Shown: positions 24,519 to 35,649 of the stretch, piece after piece | Layout: each line of letters begins with the position of its first letter | How positions within the stretch are numbered: position 1 is the first letter of the stretch | From: Otis tarda | Lineage: Eukaryota; Chordata; Aves; Otidiformes; Otididae | Assembly (NCBI GenBank): GCA_026413225.1 | Contig: CM048557.1 | Location: 23,104,871-23,168,870 of the forward strand | Length of the DNA: 64,000 nucleotides | Direction: 5' to 3' | Notes under the pieces: generated by a model | Database searches by the model: none | What the model was told of the DNA's origin: nothing | The model's input: the letters and a program-made list of their open reading frames with translations, nothing else | Made by a program: the position numbers and the translations under genes

Positions 24519-24715
24519 GTGGGGGTTGGCCAAGGGGAACATGGCTCTCCCTCTCGCTCCTTTGCTTGCTGCTTTGTTTCATTTCTCTGATTGCTGCTCG
24601 GGATGGGCTGTATTAGTCATTGGGACATCAGGTAGTGAGAAATTGTGCATCGTTCATTTTATATATTTTTGTATCCCTGTATTTTGTTATTATTGTCATT
24701 TTCCTTTGCTACTCT

Positions 24716-24721
24716 AGTAAA
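24716..24721 (+). promoter_or_regulatory. Probable LTR polyadenylation signal AGTAAA
   Basis: AGTAAA is followed by the conserved U5 sequence (CATCTCAACACGAG) and shared with the sister copy. Confidence 0.45.
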
Positions 24722-24838
24722 CAGTTTTCATCTCAACACGAGTTCTCCGTTCTTCCCGATTCTTTCCCCCATCCCACTGGGGAGGGATAGGGAGAGCGAG
24801 CAACTGTGTGGTGACTGGGGCTACACCACAACAAAATC

Positions 24839-26412
24839 AGTGAAACACTGAGTAATTACCCAGCACCTACACATGCACATTTTTGGCAAGGCATACAGTG
24901 TTGCCAGAAGAAAATATGAGAGAAATTAACCACCATGCCCTTCAACCCATTAGCAGTTGGGGCTGAGGTATCACATTGCTTCAGTGATCTCTGCAGGCCA
25001 GAGCTTTTCTTTCCAGGAAGAAAAGCTTTGGCAGGCAGACTCACTCACCTTTTCCTTGCTGTGTGCAACCTTTTGCAGCTGGGAGAATGAGGGACCTAAC
25101 ACTAAGATGTGTTAATATGTGTAGAATCTAAGGAAAGCTGTAGATTTGTCAATCTAAGAGTGATTCAAATGAAGAACCTGCCTATTCTCTGCTTGGAAGT
25201 AGAGAGAGTGAACTCTGTGTGGAAAAGAGAGGAAGAGATGCTAAACTCAGTATGTTTTCTCTATAGTTTGATCTTGGGTATAATTCTTATCTGTGTTCCA
25301 TTCAAACACAAAAACTTAGGGTCCACATTGATGAAGTGCTATCCTGGACAAAGGTAAAGCCTACTGTTGAAATCACACTTCCCTTCAAACTGATCATCTG
25401 CACAGTTTGCAAGAGAAATAAAGTCTAGTGAAGATACTCAGAAGATTTCCAGCCATTCTTCATATGTTTCTAGAAGAACATGTTCTTCAACATATAAATA
25501 TATGTTGAAATAACTGATTACCATGATAGTTTGCTGTATCAGAGAGAGGCAGTGGACTGAGCCCCAGTGATCCCTGTGAGAGATAAGCTTGATTACACCA
25601 TTTAACACCCACTACTTCAGTAAACTCAGATTTAAGCAGCTGCACTGTGAAACCCTTAGTTATCCTGAAGGTCTCAGCTAAGGACAGGATCTTTTCACTT
25701 AGGTCTGCAAGAGAAAAGTATATTCAGAGAAGCAGAGTGAAGATGCAGGTGAAGCCTAAGCTGTACAGGGTCCTGAAAGTGTGTTTTCTTTCTTTTGTTG
25801 TATGGGAAGGTGTGGCTGTTAGGCTGTTTCTCTGTTCCGGATGAACTGGATGGGAGTCGAGTGGAATCTGAAGAAGCCAGAGAAAGAAAGAAGCCCATAT
25901 TTTTCCGAAAAGTATATGACTTGAATTTAGCAGACTTCTTGATTTTGTTTTCCAATATGATTCTATGTGTGTATGTATACTGTGTTTTGGCTGCATAAAT
26001 TGTTTTACTTCTTACAAGAAGAGTGAAAACATATTTAGAAAATAAAATGTGTGTAATTAATTCAAGGAAAATACACAAGACTGTTACCAAATCTTCTGCA
26101 TAATTTGAATAATAATGTTGCTGTGCAGGAGTCAATAAAATTTTAATTTACTTTTGATAAGTCAATAAACTATATACTATATATTTCCTACTTAAAATTT
26201 AAAAGACCCTCTGGAAACTCTAGTCCTAAATATACGTATGTATACGCGTTACTATGTAATGTATCAAATAATAAATCTCTGTGGAGGATAAATTCACTGC
26301 AGTCAACAATGTCATGTGGTTGTGAAAAAGTATCATACTGAGATGTATAAACAGGCATACAGTTTGCAAGACATATACAGTAGTTACTGTTTTCAGTATG
26401 GGTGATGCCTTA
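24839..26412. other. AT-rich region without a recognisable gene
   Basis: No gene or transposon was recognised. It contains the palindrome cluster listed separately. Overlapping minus-strand ORFs at 25695-26135 have no recognisable domain and are judged chance. Confidence 0.5.
25473..25509. repeat. Two overlapping perfect palindromes
   Basis: GAAGAACATGTTCTTC (25473-25488) is a perfect 16-bp palindrome. It overlaps an 11-bp inverted repeat TTCAACATATA / TATATGTTGAA (25486-25496 and 25499-25509) with a 2-base loop. Confidence 0.9.
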
Positions 26413-26720
26413 GCTGATGTACTGTGTTCATTTTGGGCACCACAATTCAGGAATGAAGTGGACCCTTTGGACAGCAAAAAGATTGATCAAACATCTGAAA
26501 GTTATGACTTTTGGAGAAGGAGAGAACACACTGGGGTTATTAAGCTTACAAAAAAGAAAATTTAAGGGAGATACAGTAACAGCCTTCAAATATGTACTGC
26601 CTTCTGCCAAAGATGAATAATCTACTCTCCTGTCCCTGCTGAACGGGCCAGGAAATAGCGGCCTGATGTTGCAGAAAGGAAGATTCAGGTTAGACACTTG
26701 GGAAAAAAAAAAAAAAAAGA
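26413..26720 (+). mobile_element. Ancient CR1/L2-like LINE fragment
   Basis: Translation in patches gives VLCSFWAPQFRNEVD, then worn versions of the [12 protein letters not shown] block, then GRFRLDT, the order of the C-terminal domain of CR1-type reverse transcriptases. Divergence is much greater than in the other copies, no octamer tail remains, and the fragment ends in a poly-A run (26701-26718). Confidence 0.6.
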
Positions 26721-27549
26721 GTCTGAAGCACTTGTAAGTACTATAATAAAGCTTACAGTGGCTAAGAAGCTTTAGTCAGTGAAAATATCTAGGAAGTAAA
26801 TTAGATGAATATTTATCAGGAATGACGCAGATATGTATGAAGTTGTCTTGAAAGCAAGGGTTGTCTTAAAATTGCTTCTCTCCTGTTTTTTCTCTGATTC
26901 TGAGACTTCCGAGCAGTGCTCTTGGGTTAGTTTCCAGCTTGGGATAAGAGGAGACTGCAATATTTTTTTTTTCTGATCTGAAGCACAGGGTATTTAGCTC
27001 AGACCAAAGATTCATTTATCAATATATTTGGTGTCTGGCAATAGGTGCTTAGGAGAAGTGTAGGAAAAATAACAGGATATTGAGAGTGAAATTTTTACAC
27101 TTACTTAGTTTTCAGCTTTAGTTAGGAACTCCCTGAGCCTAATAGTAAACATGAGTAATTGCGTTCAACAACACACAGATGGATTTATCCTTCACATATG
27201 TGTTTAATTATTTTAGAACAGTCAAATCTGAAACCTAAAACTTGTGCTTCAGTCTAGGACTCCAAGAAACAGAGGCTTTCATGCTGAAATAAAGGCAAAA
27301 AAAAAAAAGAAGTATTAACTGAAAAGGCTTAATCAGCCTGTTCTGAGGTTTGAAAAGTAAACACAGGTATGAACAGTTTTTTCTTCTCCCTTCAGAAATC
27401 TAATGGTTTTTATTTTAATTCAACTTGCTTAACTATTTCACAAATCAATAAAGTCAAAATTAAGCAGACCAGAAAAATATACTATGAGAGTCTTTTCATT
27501 TGGACATTACAAATGGGTAATGACAGACATACAGATCAAAGGGAAGGGG
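26721..27549. other. AT-rich region without a recognisable gene
   Basis: Nothing was recognised apart from a poly-A run at 27298-27308. Confidence 0.5.
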
Positions 27550-27627
27550 ATTGAAAGGGCCAGTCAAATCTGGTGAATCATCAAATGGTTCCAGGACTGC
27601 TGACATAGCCACAGGTTTGGCTACTTA

Positions 27628-27729
27628 GACCACAAGACTCGCTTTGAGAAACCTGGTCTCCAGGAGGCTGATGGGGTACATCTGTCACAGAAGGAGAAGA
27701 GCATCTTCAGCTGTAAGCTTGCCAAGTGA
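27628..27729 (+). pseudogene. CR1 ORF1 C-terminal remnant (esterase-like end)
   Basis: One frame reads FEKPGLQEADGVHLS and on to a TGA at 27727-27729. DGVH at 27670-27681 fits the Asp-x-x-His block that ends SGNH-type esterase domains reported in CR1 ORF1 proteins. Upstream sequence is too worn to follow. This is the only ORF1 piece in the window. Confidence 0.6.
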
Positions 27730-28407
27730 GTGAAGAGGACTTTAAACAAAAGTTGCTGGGGCAGGTGAACCTCAATCTATCCCACTCCTACCAGTTTGAT
27801 GCCACCTACAGGTGGCACGTACAGGTGCCCAGAGCCTGGATCACAGGTCAGCAGGAGAGCACATGAAGAGCAGCACAAAGAAATTCCAGCCACTCCAGCC
27901 AGCTAGTCAGTTGGGGCCCAACTTAAATGCCTCTAAGCAAACGCATGTAGCATGGGAAATAAACAAGAGGAGTTAGAGATGTACATGCGCATGCAGGGCT
28001 ATGATCTTATTGGAATCATGGAGATGTGGTTGGATGTCTTCTAGGACTGGAGTGTTGGGATGGAGTGATACAGGCTCTTTGGGAAGGACAGGCAAGGGAG
28101 ATGAGGAGGGGATCTCGCCCTCTATGTCAATGACCAATTGGAGGGCATGGAGCTCCGCCTGGAGATGGATGAGGAGCTAACCAAGAGCTTATGGGTCAGG
28201 ATTAAAGGGAAGGCAGGGACAGGTGACATTACAGTGGGGGTTTGCTACAGGCCACCTGACCAGGAGGACTGAGACGATGAGGCCCTCTATAGACAGAGAG
28301 GAGCAGCCTCACGGTCACACCCCAATGTCTGTTGGAGGGACAACACAGCAGGTCATAAGGAATCCAGGAGGTTCCTGGAATTCATAGATGGTAACTTCCT
28401 TCTCCAA

Positions 28408-28830
28408 GTGATAAAGAAGGCAACCAGGAGATGTGCTATGCTGCATCTTGTTCTCACCACCAAGGAGGGGCTGGTGGGGAATGCAAAGCTCAAGGGCAGC
28501 CTTAGGTTCAGTGACCATAAAATGGTGGAGTTCAAGATTCTTAGGGCAGTGAGGGTGCACAGAAAGCTCACTACTGTGGAGTTAAGAAGAGCAGACTTTG
28601 GCCTCTTCAGGGAGCTGTTGGGCAAAGTACCATGGGATAAAGCCCTGGAGGGAAGAAGGGCTCAAGTAAGCTGGTTAATATTCAAGGATCATCTCCTCCA
28701 AGCTCAGGAGCTATGCATCCCAACAAAGAAGTGTGGTGAGGAGGTCATGCGAGGTGATTCTCCTCCTCAGCTCTGCTCTGGTGAGAACCCACCTGGAGTA
28801 TTGCGTCCAGCTCTGGAGCCCCCAACATAA
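28408..28830 (+). pseudogene. CR1 ORF2 endonuclease-end remnant
   Basis: The frame is open through TTKEGLVGNAK, SDHKMVEFKILR (the conserved SDH motif intact) and LRRADFGLFRELL, then crosses the deletion junction at about 28725-28740 and loses homology. A second frame from 28733 to 29029 carries the C-terminal RT domain. Confidence 0.8.
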
Positions 28831-29322
28831 GAAGGACATGGATGAGTTGGAGAGGGTCCAGAGGAAGTCCATGAAGATGATCAGAGGGCTGGAACACCTC
28901 TCCTATAAGGACAGGGTGAGAGATTTGGGGCTGTTTAGTCTGGAGAAGAGAAGGCTCCAGGGAGACCTTATAGCTGCTTTCCAGTACCTAAAGGGGGGTA
29001 CTACAAAAAAAAAAAAAACAAAAACCTGAGGAGGGACTTTTGACAAGGCATGTCATGATAGGAAAAGGGGTAATGACTTCCAACTGAAAGAGGGTAAATT
29101 TAGATTAGATATAAGGAAGAAATTCTTCACTATAAGAGGGATGAGGTTCTGGAACAGATTACCCAGAGAAGTTGTGGATGCTCCATTCCTGGAAGTGTTC
29201 AAGCCCAGGTTGGATGGGGCTTTGAGTAACCTGGTCTAGTGGAAGGTGTCCCTGCCCATGGTAGCAGGGTTGGAATGAGATGATCTTTAAGGTCCCTTCC
29301 AAGTCAAATCATTCTATGGTTG

Positions 29323-30975
29323 TATAGAATCATAGAATCATAGAATGGTTAGAGTTGGAAGGGACCTTCAAAGGTCATCTAGTCCAACCCCCCTGCAAGA
29401 GCAGGGACATCCCTGACTAGATCAGGTTGCTCAGAGCCTCATCCAGCCTGGCCTTGAACACTTCCAGGGATGGGGCATCCACCACCTCTCTGGGCAACCT
29501 GTTCCAGTGCTCTACAACTCTCATTGTAAAAAATTTTTTTCTAATATCTAATCTAAACCTAGCTCCTTCTAATTTAAACCCATTACCCCTTGTCCTATCA
29601 CAACAGGCCCTACTGAACAGTTTCTCCCCATCTTTCCTGTAGGCCCCCTTGAGGTATTGGAAGACCGCTATCAGGTCTCCCCGGAGCCTCCTCTTCTCCA
29701 GGCTGAACAGCCCCAACTCTCTCAGCCTGTCCTCATAGGAGAGGTGCTCCAGCCCTCTGATCATCTTGGTGGCCCTCCTCTGGACCCTTTCCAACTGGTC
29801 CATGTCCTTCTTGTGTTGGGGGCTCCAGAACTGGACGCAGTACTCCAGGTGCGGTCTCACCAGGGCAGAGTAGAGGGGCAGAATCACCTCCCTCGACCTG
29901 CCGGCCACGCTCCTCATGATGCAGCCCAGGATGCGGTTGGCCTTCTGGGCCGCAAGGGCGCATTGCCCGCTCATGTTGAGCCTCTCGTCCACCAGCACTC
30001 CCAAGTCTTTCTCCTCAGGGCTGCTCTCAATCCATTCTCCGCCCAGCCTGTATTTGTGCCTGGGATTGCCACGACCCAGGTGCAGGACCTTGCACTTGGC
30101 CTGGTTGAACTTCATGAGGTTGGCACGGGCCCACCTCTCCAGCCTGTCCAGGTCCCTCTGGATGGCATCCCTCCCTTCCAGCGAGTCGACGGCACCACAC
30201 AGCTTGGTGTCATCGGCGAACTTGCTGAGGGTGCACTCTATCCCACTGTCCATGTCGCCGACAAAGATGTTGAACAGGGCCAGGCCCAACACGGACCCCT
30301 GAGGGACGCCACTGGTGACCAGTCTCCACTTGGACATTGAGCCGTTGACCACCACTCTCTGAGTGCGGCCATCCAGCCAACTCCTTATCCACCGAGTGGT
30401 CCATCCATCGAACCCATGCCTCTCTAGTTTAGAGAGAAGGATGTCATGCGGGACAGTGTCAAAAGCTTTGCACAAGTCCAGGTAGACGATATCCGTTGCC
30501 CGTCCCTTGTCCACCGATGCTGTTACCCCGTCATAAAAGGCCACCAAATTGGTCAGGCACGATCTGCCCTTGGTGAAGCCATGTTGGCTGTCACCAACCA
30601 CCTCCTTGCTCTCCATGTGCCTTAGCATGGTTTCCAGGAGAATCTGCTCCATGACCTTGCCAGGCACGGAGGTGAGGCTGACCGGCCTGTAGTTGCCCGG
30701 GTCTTCCTTACTCCCCTTTTTAAAAATGGGGGTTATGTTCCCTCTCTTCCAGTCATCGGGGACCTCACCAGACCTCCACGATTTCTCAAATATGATGGCC
30801 AGTGGCTTGGCAACTTCATCCGCCAGTTCCTTCAGGACGCGCGGATGGATCTCATCAGGCCCCATGGACTTATGCACCTTCAAGTTCCTTAGATGGTCCT
30901 GAACCTGCTCTTCGAGCACCGTGGGCGGTTCTTCATCCTCACAGTCCCTGCCTGTGCCTTCCACAGCTTGGGTGG
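29323..30975 (-). mobile_element. CR1 LINE, 5'-truncated, young copy
   Basis: The 3' end (left side) has two perfect CATAGAAT units and one worn unit at 29323-29346, the complement of ATTCTATG. The element extends to about 30975, where CR1 similarity stops just before the RT domain, typical of 5' truncation. It lies only about four bases from the 3' end of the plus-strand CR1 ending at 29318, so the two are tail to tail. It is closely similar to 40585-41659: about 7 differences in a 180-base stretch compared by eye (29641-29820 against 40903-41082). Confidence 0.96.
29417..30964 (-). CDS. CR1 ORF2 fragment: reverse transcriptase, open frame
   Basis: 515 codons are open from the truncation point to TAG. 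The listed start is only the first in-frame ATG-like codon inside a truncated gene, so a real translation start is unlikely. Contents: [11 protein letters not shown] (31-41), [16 protein letters not shown], motif [10 protein letters not shown] with Asp163, SGVPQGS, motif C FADD at 249-252, and the complete C-terminal domain ([20 protein letters not shown]). The endonuclease domain is absent, so this copy is not autonomous even though its polymerase residues are intact. The long plus-strand frame opposite (29657-30340) is a shadow. Confidence 0.9.
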   Translation of the reverse strand: MEGTGRDCEDEEPPTVLEEQVQDHLRNLKVHKSMGPDEIHPRVLKELADEVAKPLAIIFEKSWRSGEVPDDWKRGNITPIFKKGSKEDPGNYRPVSLTSVPGKVMEQILLETMLRHMESKEVVGDSQHGFTKGRSCLTNLVAFYDGVTASVDKGRATDIVYLDLCKAFDTVPHDILLSKLERHGFDGWTTRWIRSWLDGRTQRVVVNGSMSKWRLVTSGVPQGSVLGLALFNIFVGDMDSGIECTLSKFADDTKLCGAVDSLEGRDAIQRDLDRLERWARANLMKFNQAKCKVLHLGRGNPRHKYRLGGEWIESSPEEKDLGVLVDERLNMSGQCALAAQKANRILGCIMRSVAGRSREVILPLYSALVRPHLEYCVQFWSPQHKKDMDQLERVQRRATKMIRGLEHLSYEDRLRELGLFSLEKRRLRGDLIAVFQYLKGAYRKDGEKLFSRACCDRTRGNGFKLEGARFRLDIRKKFFTMRVVEHWNRLPREVVDAPSLEVFKARLDEALSNLI

Positions 30976-33900
30976 GGAGATTCTATACTCTCCCATAGTT
31001 ATGTATCATTGGCCTGAATGTAGAAAAATAATGTACAAAAAAAATGCAAGCTGTTTATGAACATGTATGTTGCTGACCAAAATTCAGCATAACTAAATCA
31101 ACACAGAATTGATGAAGACTCTAGAAATGTGCCACTTTACATCATCCAGTAGTCTGGGCATAGATGTGTACAGAAACACTTTACTAAAAACAAGTTAAGT
31201 CATCCTAAATTTATTCCCTTAGAACCTAAGAAGTCAAACATGAATTGGCCATCACTGTGCATATGAGAAATGACTTGCTTAGCAGAAAAAGGTAAAATTC
31301 TGCTTTTCCAGAACATGTTTTTTTTCACAGCACATAATCTGAAAAAAACCAAAGTAATTGTGTCATTGAAAATTACAAGTATTTTCCAAGGTTTCATAGG
31401 CTTATCCTTTATTTTATTTCCTTGGGAAGAATAATTGGTTACTTTAGTTCTGAAAAATGTTAACTTTGTTAAGCTTGATCCTCATTGACTGAAAAAGACT
31501 AATGTGCTCAACTGTTCTTTTAAGTTGAAACCTTTGACCACATCTTTACTTCTGGAAGTACATCACCTTTTACTTCATAACCAAATTTGAATGTTGATGT
31601 ACTGCTCAGAAATGGTTCATTGTTATATTTTCTTCTCAAAATTACACAAAATTCTTAACTATCTTCTTATACAGTCCAGAGTTATATAAACTGATATTGT
31701 AATTTATCCTACTCTCCTTATAAACAATTCTCATCTTCTCTGATTAGTTATGTAGTCACAATCTGCTGAAAACATCTGGCTGAAATATTCCTTTGTTGTA
31801 TGATTATATGATTATGTATCCTGAATACAAATAAAATGATATCTAAAAAGAAGAGTGGACTCAAAATAAACATATGCTCTCAACAGTTGTGTAAACTTGA
31901 TTCGAAGTAGGATGTTTCCCTTACAAATCTCAAAAGATAAATATAAATCTCTACGAAGGTCACTTTTGTAATTTTTCAACATTACACCGCTGAGGACTAT
32001 GGGAGATGCTGAGTCCCAGCACTAAAGATGGACATGTCTTAGACCATGGACAGAGCTCCACGGAGAGGCACAGGAGGTCCAGCATGAATGGTGGAGTTAA
32101 CGGCTTTCACAGAAGAAACATAAAGGCACAGGGAGGTTAGGCTTCTGTCCTACGAAATGTTTCACTGAAATGACTGTCTAAAAGTCCTTCTGAAGAAAAC
32201 TGAGGGTAAGTGGGTACCTGCACATGTATCAGCATAGAGAAAAGTGCTTGGCCCTGTTCTAGTTGCCGAACAACATTTGTTGGAAATGTTAAAAAAAAGC
32301 AAAAGTTTGTATTTCCTGCTCCTCCTCCTGCGTTTTAGGCACTAGATTATCACCACTTAGCTTTAGCTTTCTTTTGATGAAGATAAAGTAGATAAAAAGT
32401 AATGGGAATGAATATGACTTTTTTGTTATTGGGAAAATGTTTATTACTGAACTAAGAGGAAAAAATATCAGTTGATTTAAATAGTCAGATCATAACTCTC
32501 GAGGAAGTGTAAAAGCACCTAAGCTAAACTGCAACAGCTAAATATTCTGTTCTAATAATGCCTTTGGCTAAGTAAAAATTGTGAAATATGCCTGAATCTA
32601 TTAGTGACAGATGTATTTTATTATAGGGCTGAATCATATAATAAAGATCAATCATTTGTTCTCTTTTATTGTTTAAACCAGCAAGGCTCGAATGCTTATT
32701 AAGATTCTGAGGGAAAGGGAGTCATTTATGCCAGTAATTCAATATCAGATTTTGTGAGTAAGGCTAAATGCAGCATTTATTTTTGAAAACTAGACACAAA
32801 GGCCAGATTGCTCCAATATATACCAGTTTTGCTCTTGTTCCGTCACTGAATCTGGAATGCATTACTTTCTAGAAAGCCACTGAAGGGCTGGCAATTTTCA
32901 TTCTATCACGTTACGGTAACAGTGTATCCTTGTCTGTATCTTCGACCTTGAGGTATGTATATCAGCATCTTCAAAATTTTCGATTTAACAACACAAATTC
33001 AGGAAGTGTAAGATTACAGTATACATCTAAGAGTTCTTTGGTTTAAATAGATTTATTTCTTAGTGACATCATACAAAGAGTTCCAACAACAGTAACAGAA
33101 TTCTCTTCCCACGTGGTAACCTTTTCAGGATGGTTGATACATTTTTGATTCATTGCCTGGCAGAGGACAGTAAAATAGATGTCAAAATGATAGTATCCTC
33201 TGGACATTTTTACTCTACCTGCATGCATTAATAATACCTTTTAAACATGGCAAAGCAGCTTTGATTTCTATCTTGCAGTAATAGCTGAAATTAGAAGAGG
33301 ATTAGTGCATGTATGAGAGGGAGAGAAAGAGAGAAATGCTTTGCCTTGATAGAGTAAAATCAGACAGGAGAAGCACAATTTGTTTGTTAAATTTTGTATG
33401 ACAGGAAATAAATTATTGAGTTAATCTAAGCTAAAATTTCCACTCCTTTGTTACACAGAAGTACTGGTGTTACTCTCTTTCTCTTATAGCCTAGAAGATT
33501 AGATAAAAGTAATAAGAATTAAAGTAACGTAAAAAATGTACAAGTAGCAGTTTATGTGCTAAATGTCTGCTCCGTGATTAAATAAGGCTGTATTCATAAA
33601 TACATACCTTCACAAGTTGTTCCTCAGTATGTCTTTTAACTCCTGTAAATCTGTTCACTCAACATTGATAAATCACAAACAATTCTTTAAGAATTTTCAG
33701 AACTCTGAATATTCATGTGCTGTATATTGGATTAGTAGCTATCATCATAATTTGGTGTTGTTTTTCCACTTGAATACTGTAATATTGAGAACTATAAGCA
33801 AGGCTTAGGGATAGGAAAATACATACATGCAAATCAAAACTGAGCCCTTTCTTAAAGAATTCTACACTTCCATATGATACAAGATTATGTGAATGTAGCA

Positions 33901-34556
33901 TTGTATTTAGTATTATGCCCACATGCCACACATTCTTTAGTCTATGAAACCAGAAGTTGATTTTAGAAGAGCTTAAAATATACCCTTCCAGATGTCAGCA
34001 ATGCCTTAGGATTTATGTTATCACAGAGTGATAAGAGTTTTCATTTAACCTTAAACACTGCCACTGTTCCAGACTGATCCTACAGATTTAACAATACCAT
34101 CATAGATAGTGTTACAGTTATGACACAATGATTGTTGTGCATCGATTCTACATATAGCAAAGTCAGTCAGAAAGATTTTGAGGTTTTATTAAAGTCATTG
34201 TGACTCCCAAAGCTGTTATCTCCTGTCTTTTTAGCTGTATTTGTTCACGGGCTGACAGATGAATGTAGTGAACATCCAGCTACAGCTGAACTTCCTTTGC
34301 ATTGTGAGCTGCTGAAAATAATTTTGAGGGCAATTAGGAGAAGGTAATTCCAGACAATTCAGTGCAAGAATTCAAAGCCTTAGTAACATGACTGCTTTCT
34401 TTTCAGCTGATCATAGCTATTTTTTTTCTCCCTGGAAATAATGTAGGAAGAAATTTAGTCTCCTGTATCCAAGTATGAATGAAGTGTGGTAGCCGAATGA
34501 ATCTGCATAAAAAGAATATGGAAGGACATGTGGGAAAGACTGCAAGACAGTCTTAC
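30976..34556. other. AT-rich region without a recognisable gene
   Basis: Short chance ORFs only. No transposon was recognised between the CR1 truncation point and the LTR. Confidence 0.55.
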
Positions 34557-34741
34557 TGCGTATTTGGTTTGCATGGCAAGGATTTGGTAGCAGGGATGGG
34601 GCTACAGGGGTGGCTTCTGTGAGGAGTTGTTAGAAGATTCCCTTATATCCAATACAGCCAATGGCAGTCAAGTCCAAGACAGACCCGCCACTGGCCAAGG
34701 TCGAGCCCATCAGTGACAGTGGTAGCACCTCTGTGATAATG

Positions 34742-34748
34742 TATTTAA
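34742..34748 (+). promoter_or_regulatory. TATA-like box of the LTR
   Basis: TATTTAA in the same block as at 7759-7765 (minus) and 63459-63465. Confidence 0.4.
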
Positions 34749-35464
34749 GAAGGGGGAAAAGTTGCTGCTCAACTGCAATTGCGGCGAGAGAGATGAGTGA
34801 GAATATGTGAGAGAAAACAACTCTGAAGACAGCAAGGTCAGTGAAGAAGGAGGGGGAGGAGGTGATTCAGGCACCAGAGCAGAGATTCCCCTGCAGCCAG
34901 TGGTGCAGACCATGATGAGGTAGGCTCTCCCTCTGCAGCCCATGGAGGTCCATGGAGGAGCAGAGATCCACCTGCAGCCCATGAAGGACCCCATGCCAGA
35001 GCAGGTGCATGCCTGAAGGAGGCTGTGGCCCCATGGGAAGCCCACACACTGGAGTAGGCTCCTGACAGGACCTGTGGACCTCTGGAGAGAGGAGCCCATG
35101 CTGGAGCATGTTTGCCGGCAGGACTTGTGACCCCGTGGGGGACCCACACTGGAGTAGTCTGTTCATGAAGGACTGCACCCTATGGAAGGGACGCATACTG
35201 GACCAGTTTGTGAAGAATTGTCTCCCATGGGAGGAGGGGAAGACTGTGAAGAGTCCTACCCCTGAGGAGGAAGGAGTGGCAGAAACAACGTGTAATGAAC
35301 TGACCACAACCACCATTCCCCATCCCCCTGTGCCTCCTGCAGGGGAGGAGGTAGAGAAAATCAGGAGTAAAGTTAAGCCCAGGAAGAAGGGAGGATTAGG
35401 GGGAAGGTCTTAGTAAGATTTGGGGTTATTTCTCATAATCCTACTCTGATTTGATTTGTAAGAA

Positions 35465-35470
35465 ATTAAA
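35465..35470 (+). promoter_or_regulatory. Possible LTR polyadenylation signal ATTAAA
   Basis: ATTAAA precedes the conserved CCCCAAGTTGAGT block, at the same relative place as AATAAA in the 6791-7938 LTR. Confidence 0.4.
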
Positions 35471-35649
35471 CTAATTTCCCCAAGTTGAGTTTGTTTTGCC
35501 TGTGATAGTAATTGATGAGTGATCTCCCTGTCCTTACCTCAACACACAATCCTTTCATTATATTTTCTTTCCCCTTTCCAGTTGAGGAGGAGGAGTAATA
35601 GAGTAACTTTGGTGGTCACTTGGCATCCAGCCACGGTCAACCCACCACA

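Larger units (their letters stand above)
24257..24833 (+). mobile_element. Solo LTR of an endogenous retrovirus, small family
   Basis: It begins TGTCCTGGTTTCGACTGGGA and ends GGGGCTACACCACAACA, with TG...CA termini. It is the same family as the minus-strand LTR at 5193-5806. Flanks AAAGC (24252-24256) and AAATC (24834-24838) match at four of five bases, consistent with a worn 5-bp target duplication. It carries a good TATA box (24512-24518) and an AGTAAA poly-A signal (24716-24721) about 200 bases apart, in the order expected of U3-R-U5. No retroviral coding sequence adjoins it, so it is a solo LTR. Short ORFs inside are not genes. Confidence 0.87.
27550..29318 (+). mobile_element. CR1 LINE with internal deletion, keeps end of ORF1
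   Basis: In order: the end of ORF1 (27628-27729), a short spacer, the endonuclease part of ORF2 from about 27954 ([20 protein letters not shown] near 28240, SDHKMVEF near 28510), a linker to about 28720, then an abrupt join to the C-terminal RT domain ([20 protein letters not shown]) and the 3' UTR, ending with one ATTCTATG at 29311-29318. Nearly the whole polymerase palm, including motifs A to C, is missing. A stop follows WLDVF near 28043 and further changes break the frame, so no ORF2 protein can be made. The left boundary is approximate. The 3' half matches the copy at 21499-22893. Confidence 0.9.
34557..35649 (+). mobile_element. Solo LTR, large (about 1.1 kb) family
   Basis: It begins near TGCGTATTTGGTTTGC and ends CGGTCAACCCACCACA. 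The body carries the same blocks as 6791-7938 read in reverse, including TATTTAAGAAGG (TATA-like at 34742-34748) and CTGTCCTTACCTCAACAC near the 3' end, but the first 80 bases differ enough to suggest a distinct subfamily. An internal GC-rich part (about 34860-35260) is built from imperfect modules around CCCACACTGGAGTAG. ATTAAA at 35465-35470 is a possible poly-A signal. I could not find an exact target duplication, so the ends may be off by a few bases or the flanks mutated. Minus-strand ORFs here are shadows. Confidence 0.85.

Noticed and set aside
25474-25487. Glucocorticoid response element (AGAACA ... TGTTCT)
   Set aside because: The two half-sites are fused with no spacer, whereas the receptor needs three bases between them.
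29657-30340. 227-codon open frame on the plus strand
   Set aside because: It is the antisense shadow of the minus-strand CR1 reverse transcriptase; the same shadow recurs at 41007-41603 and, on the other strand, at 48849-49340.
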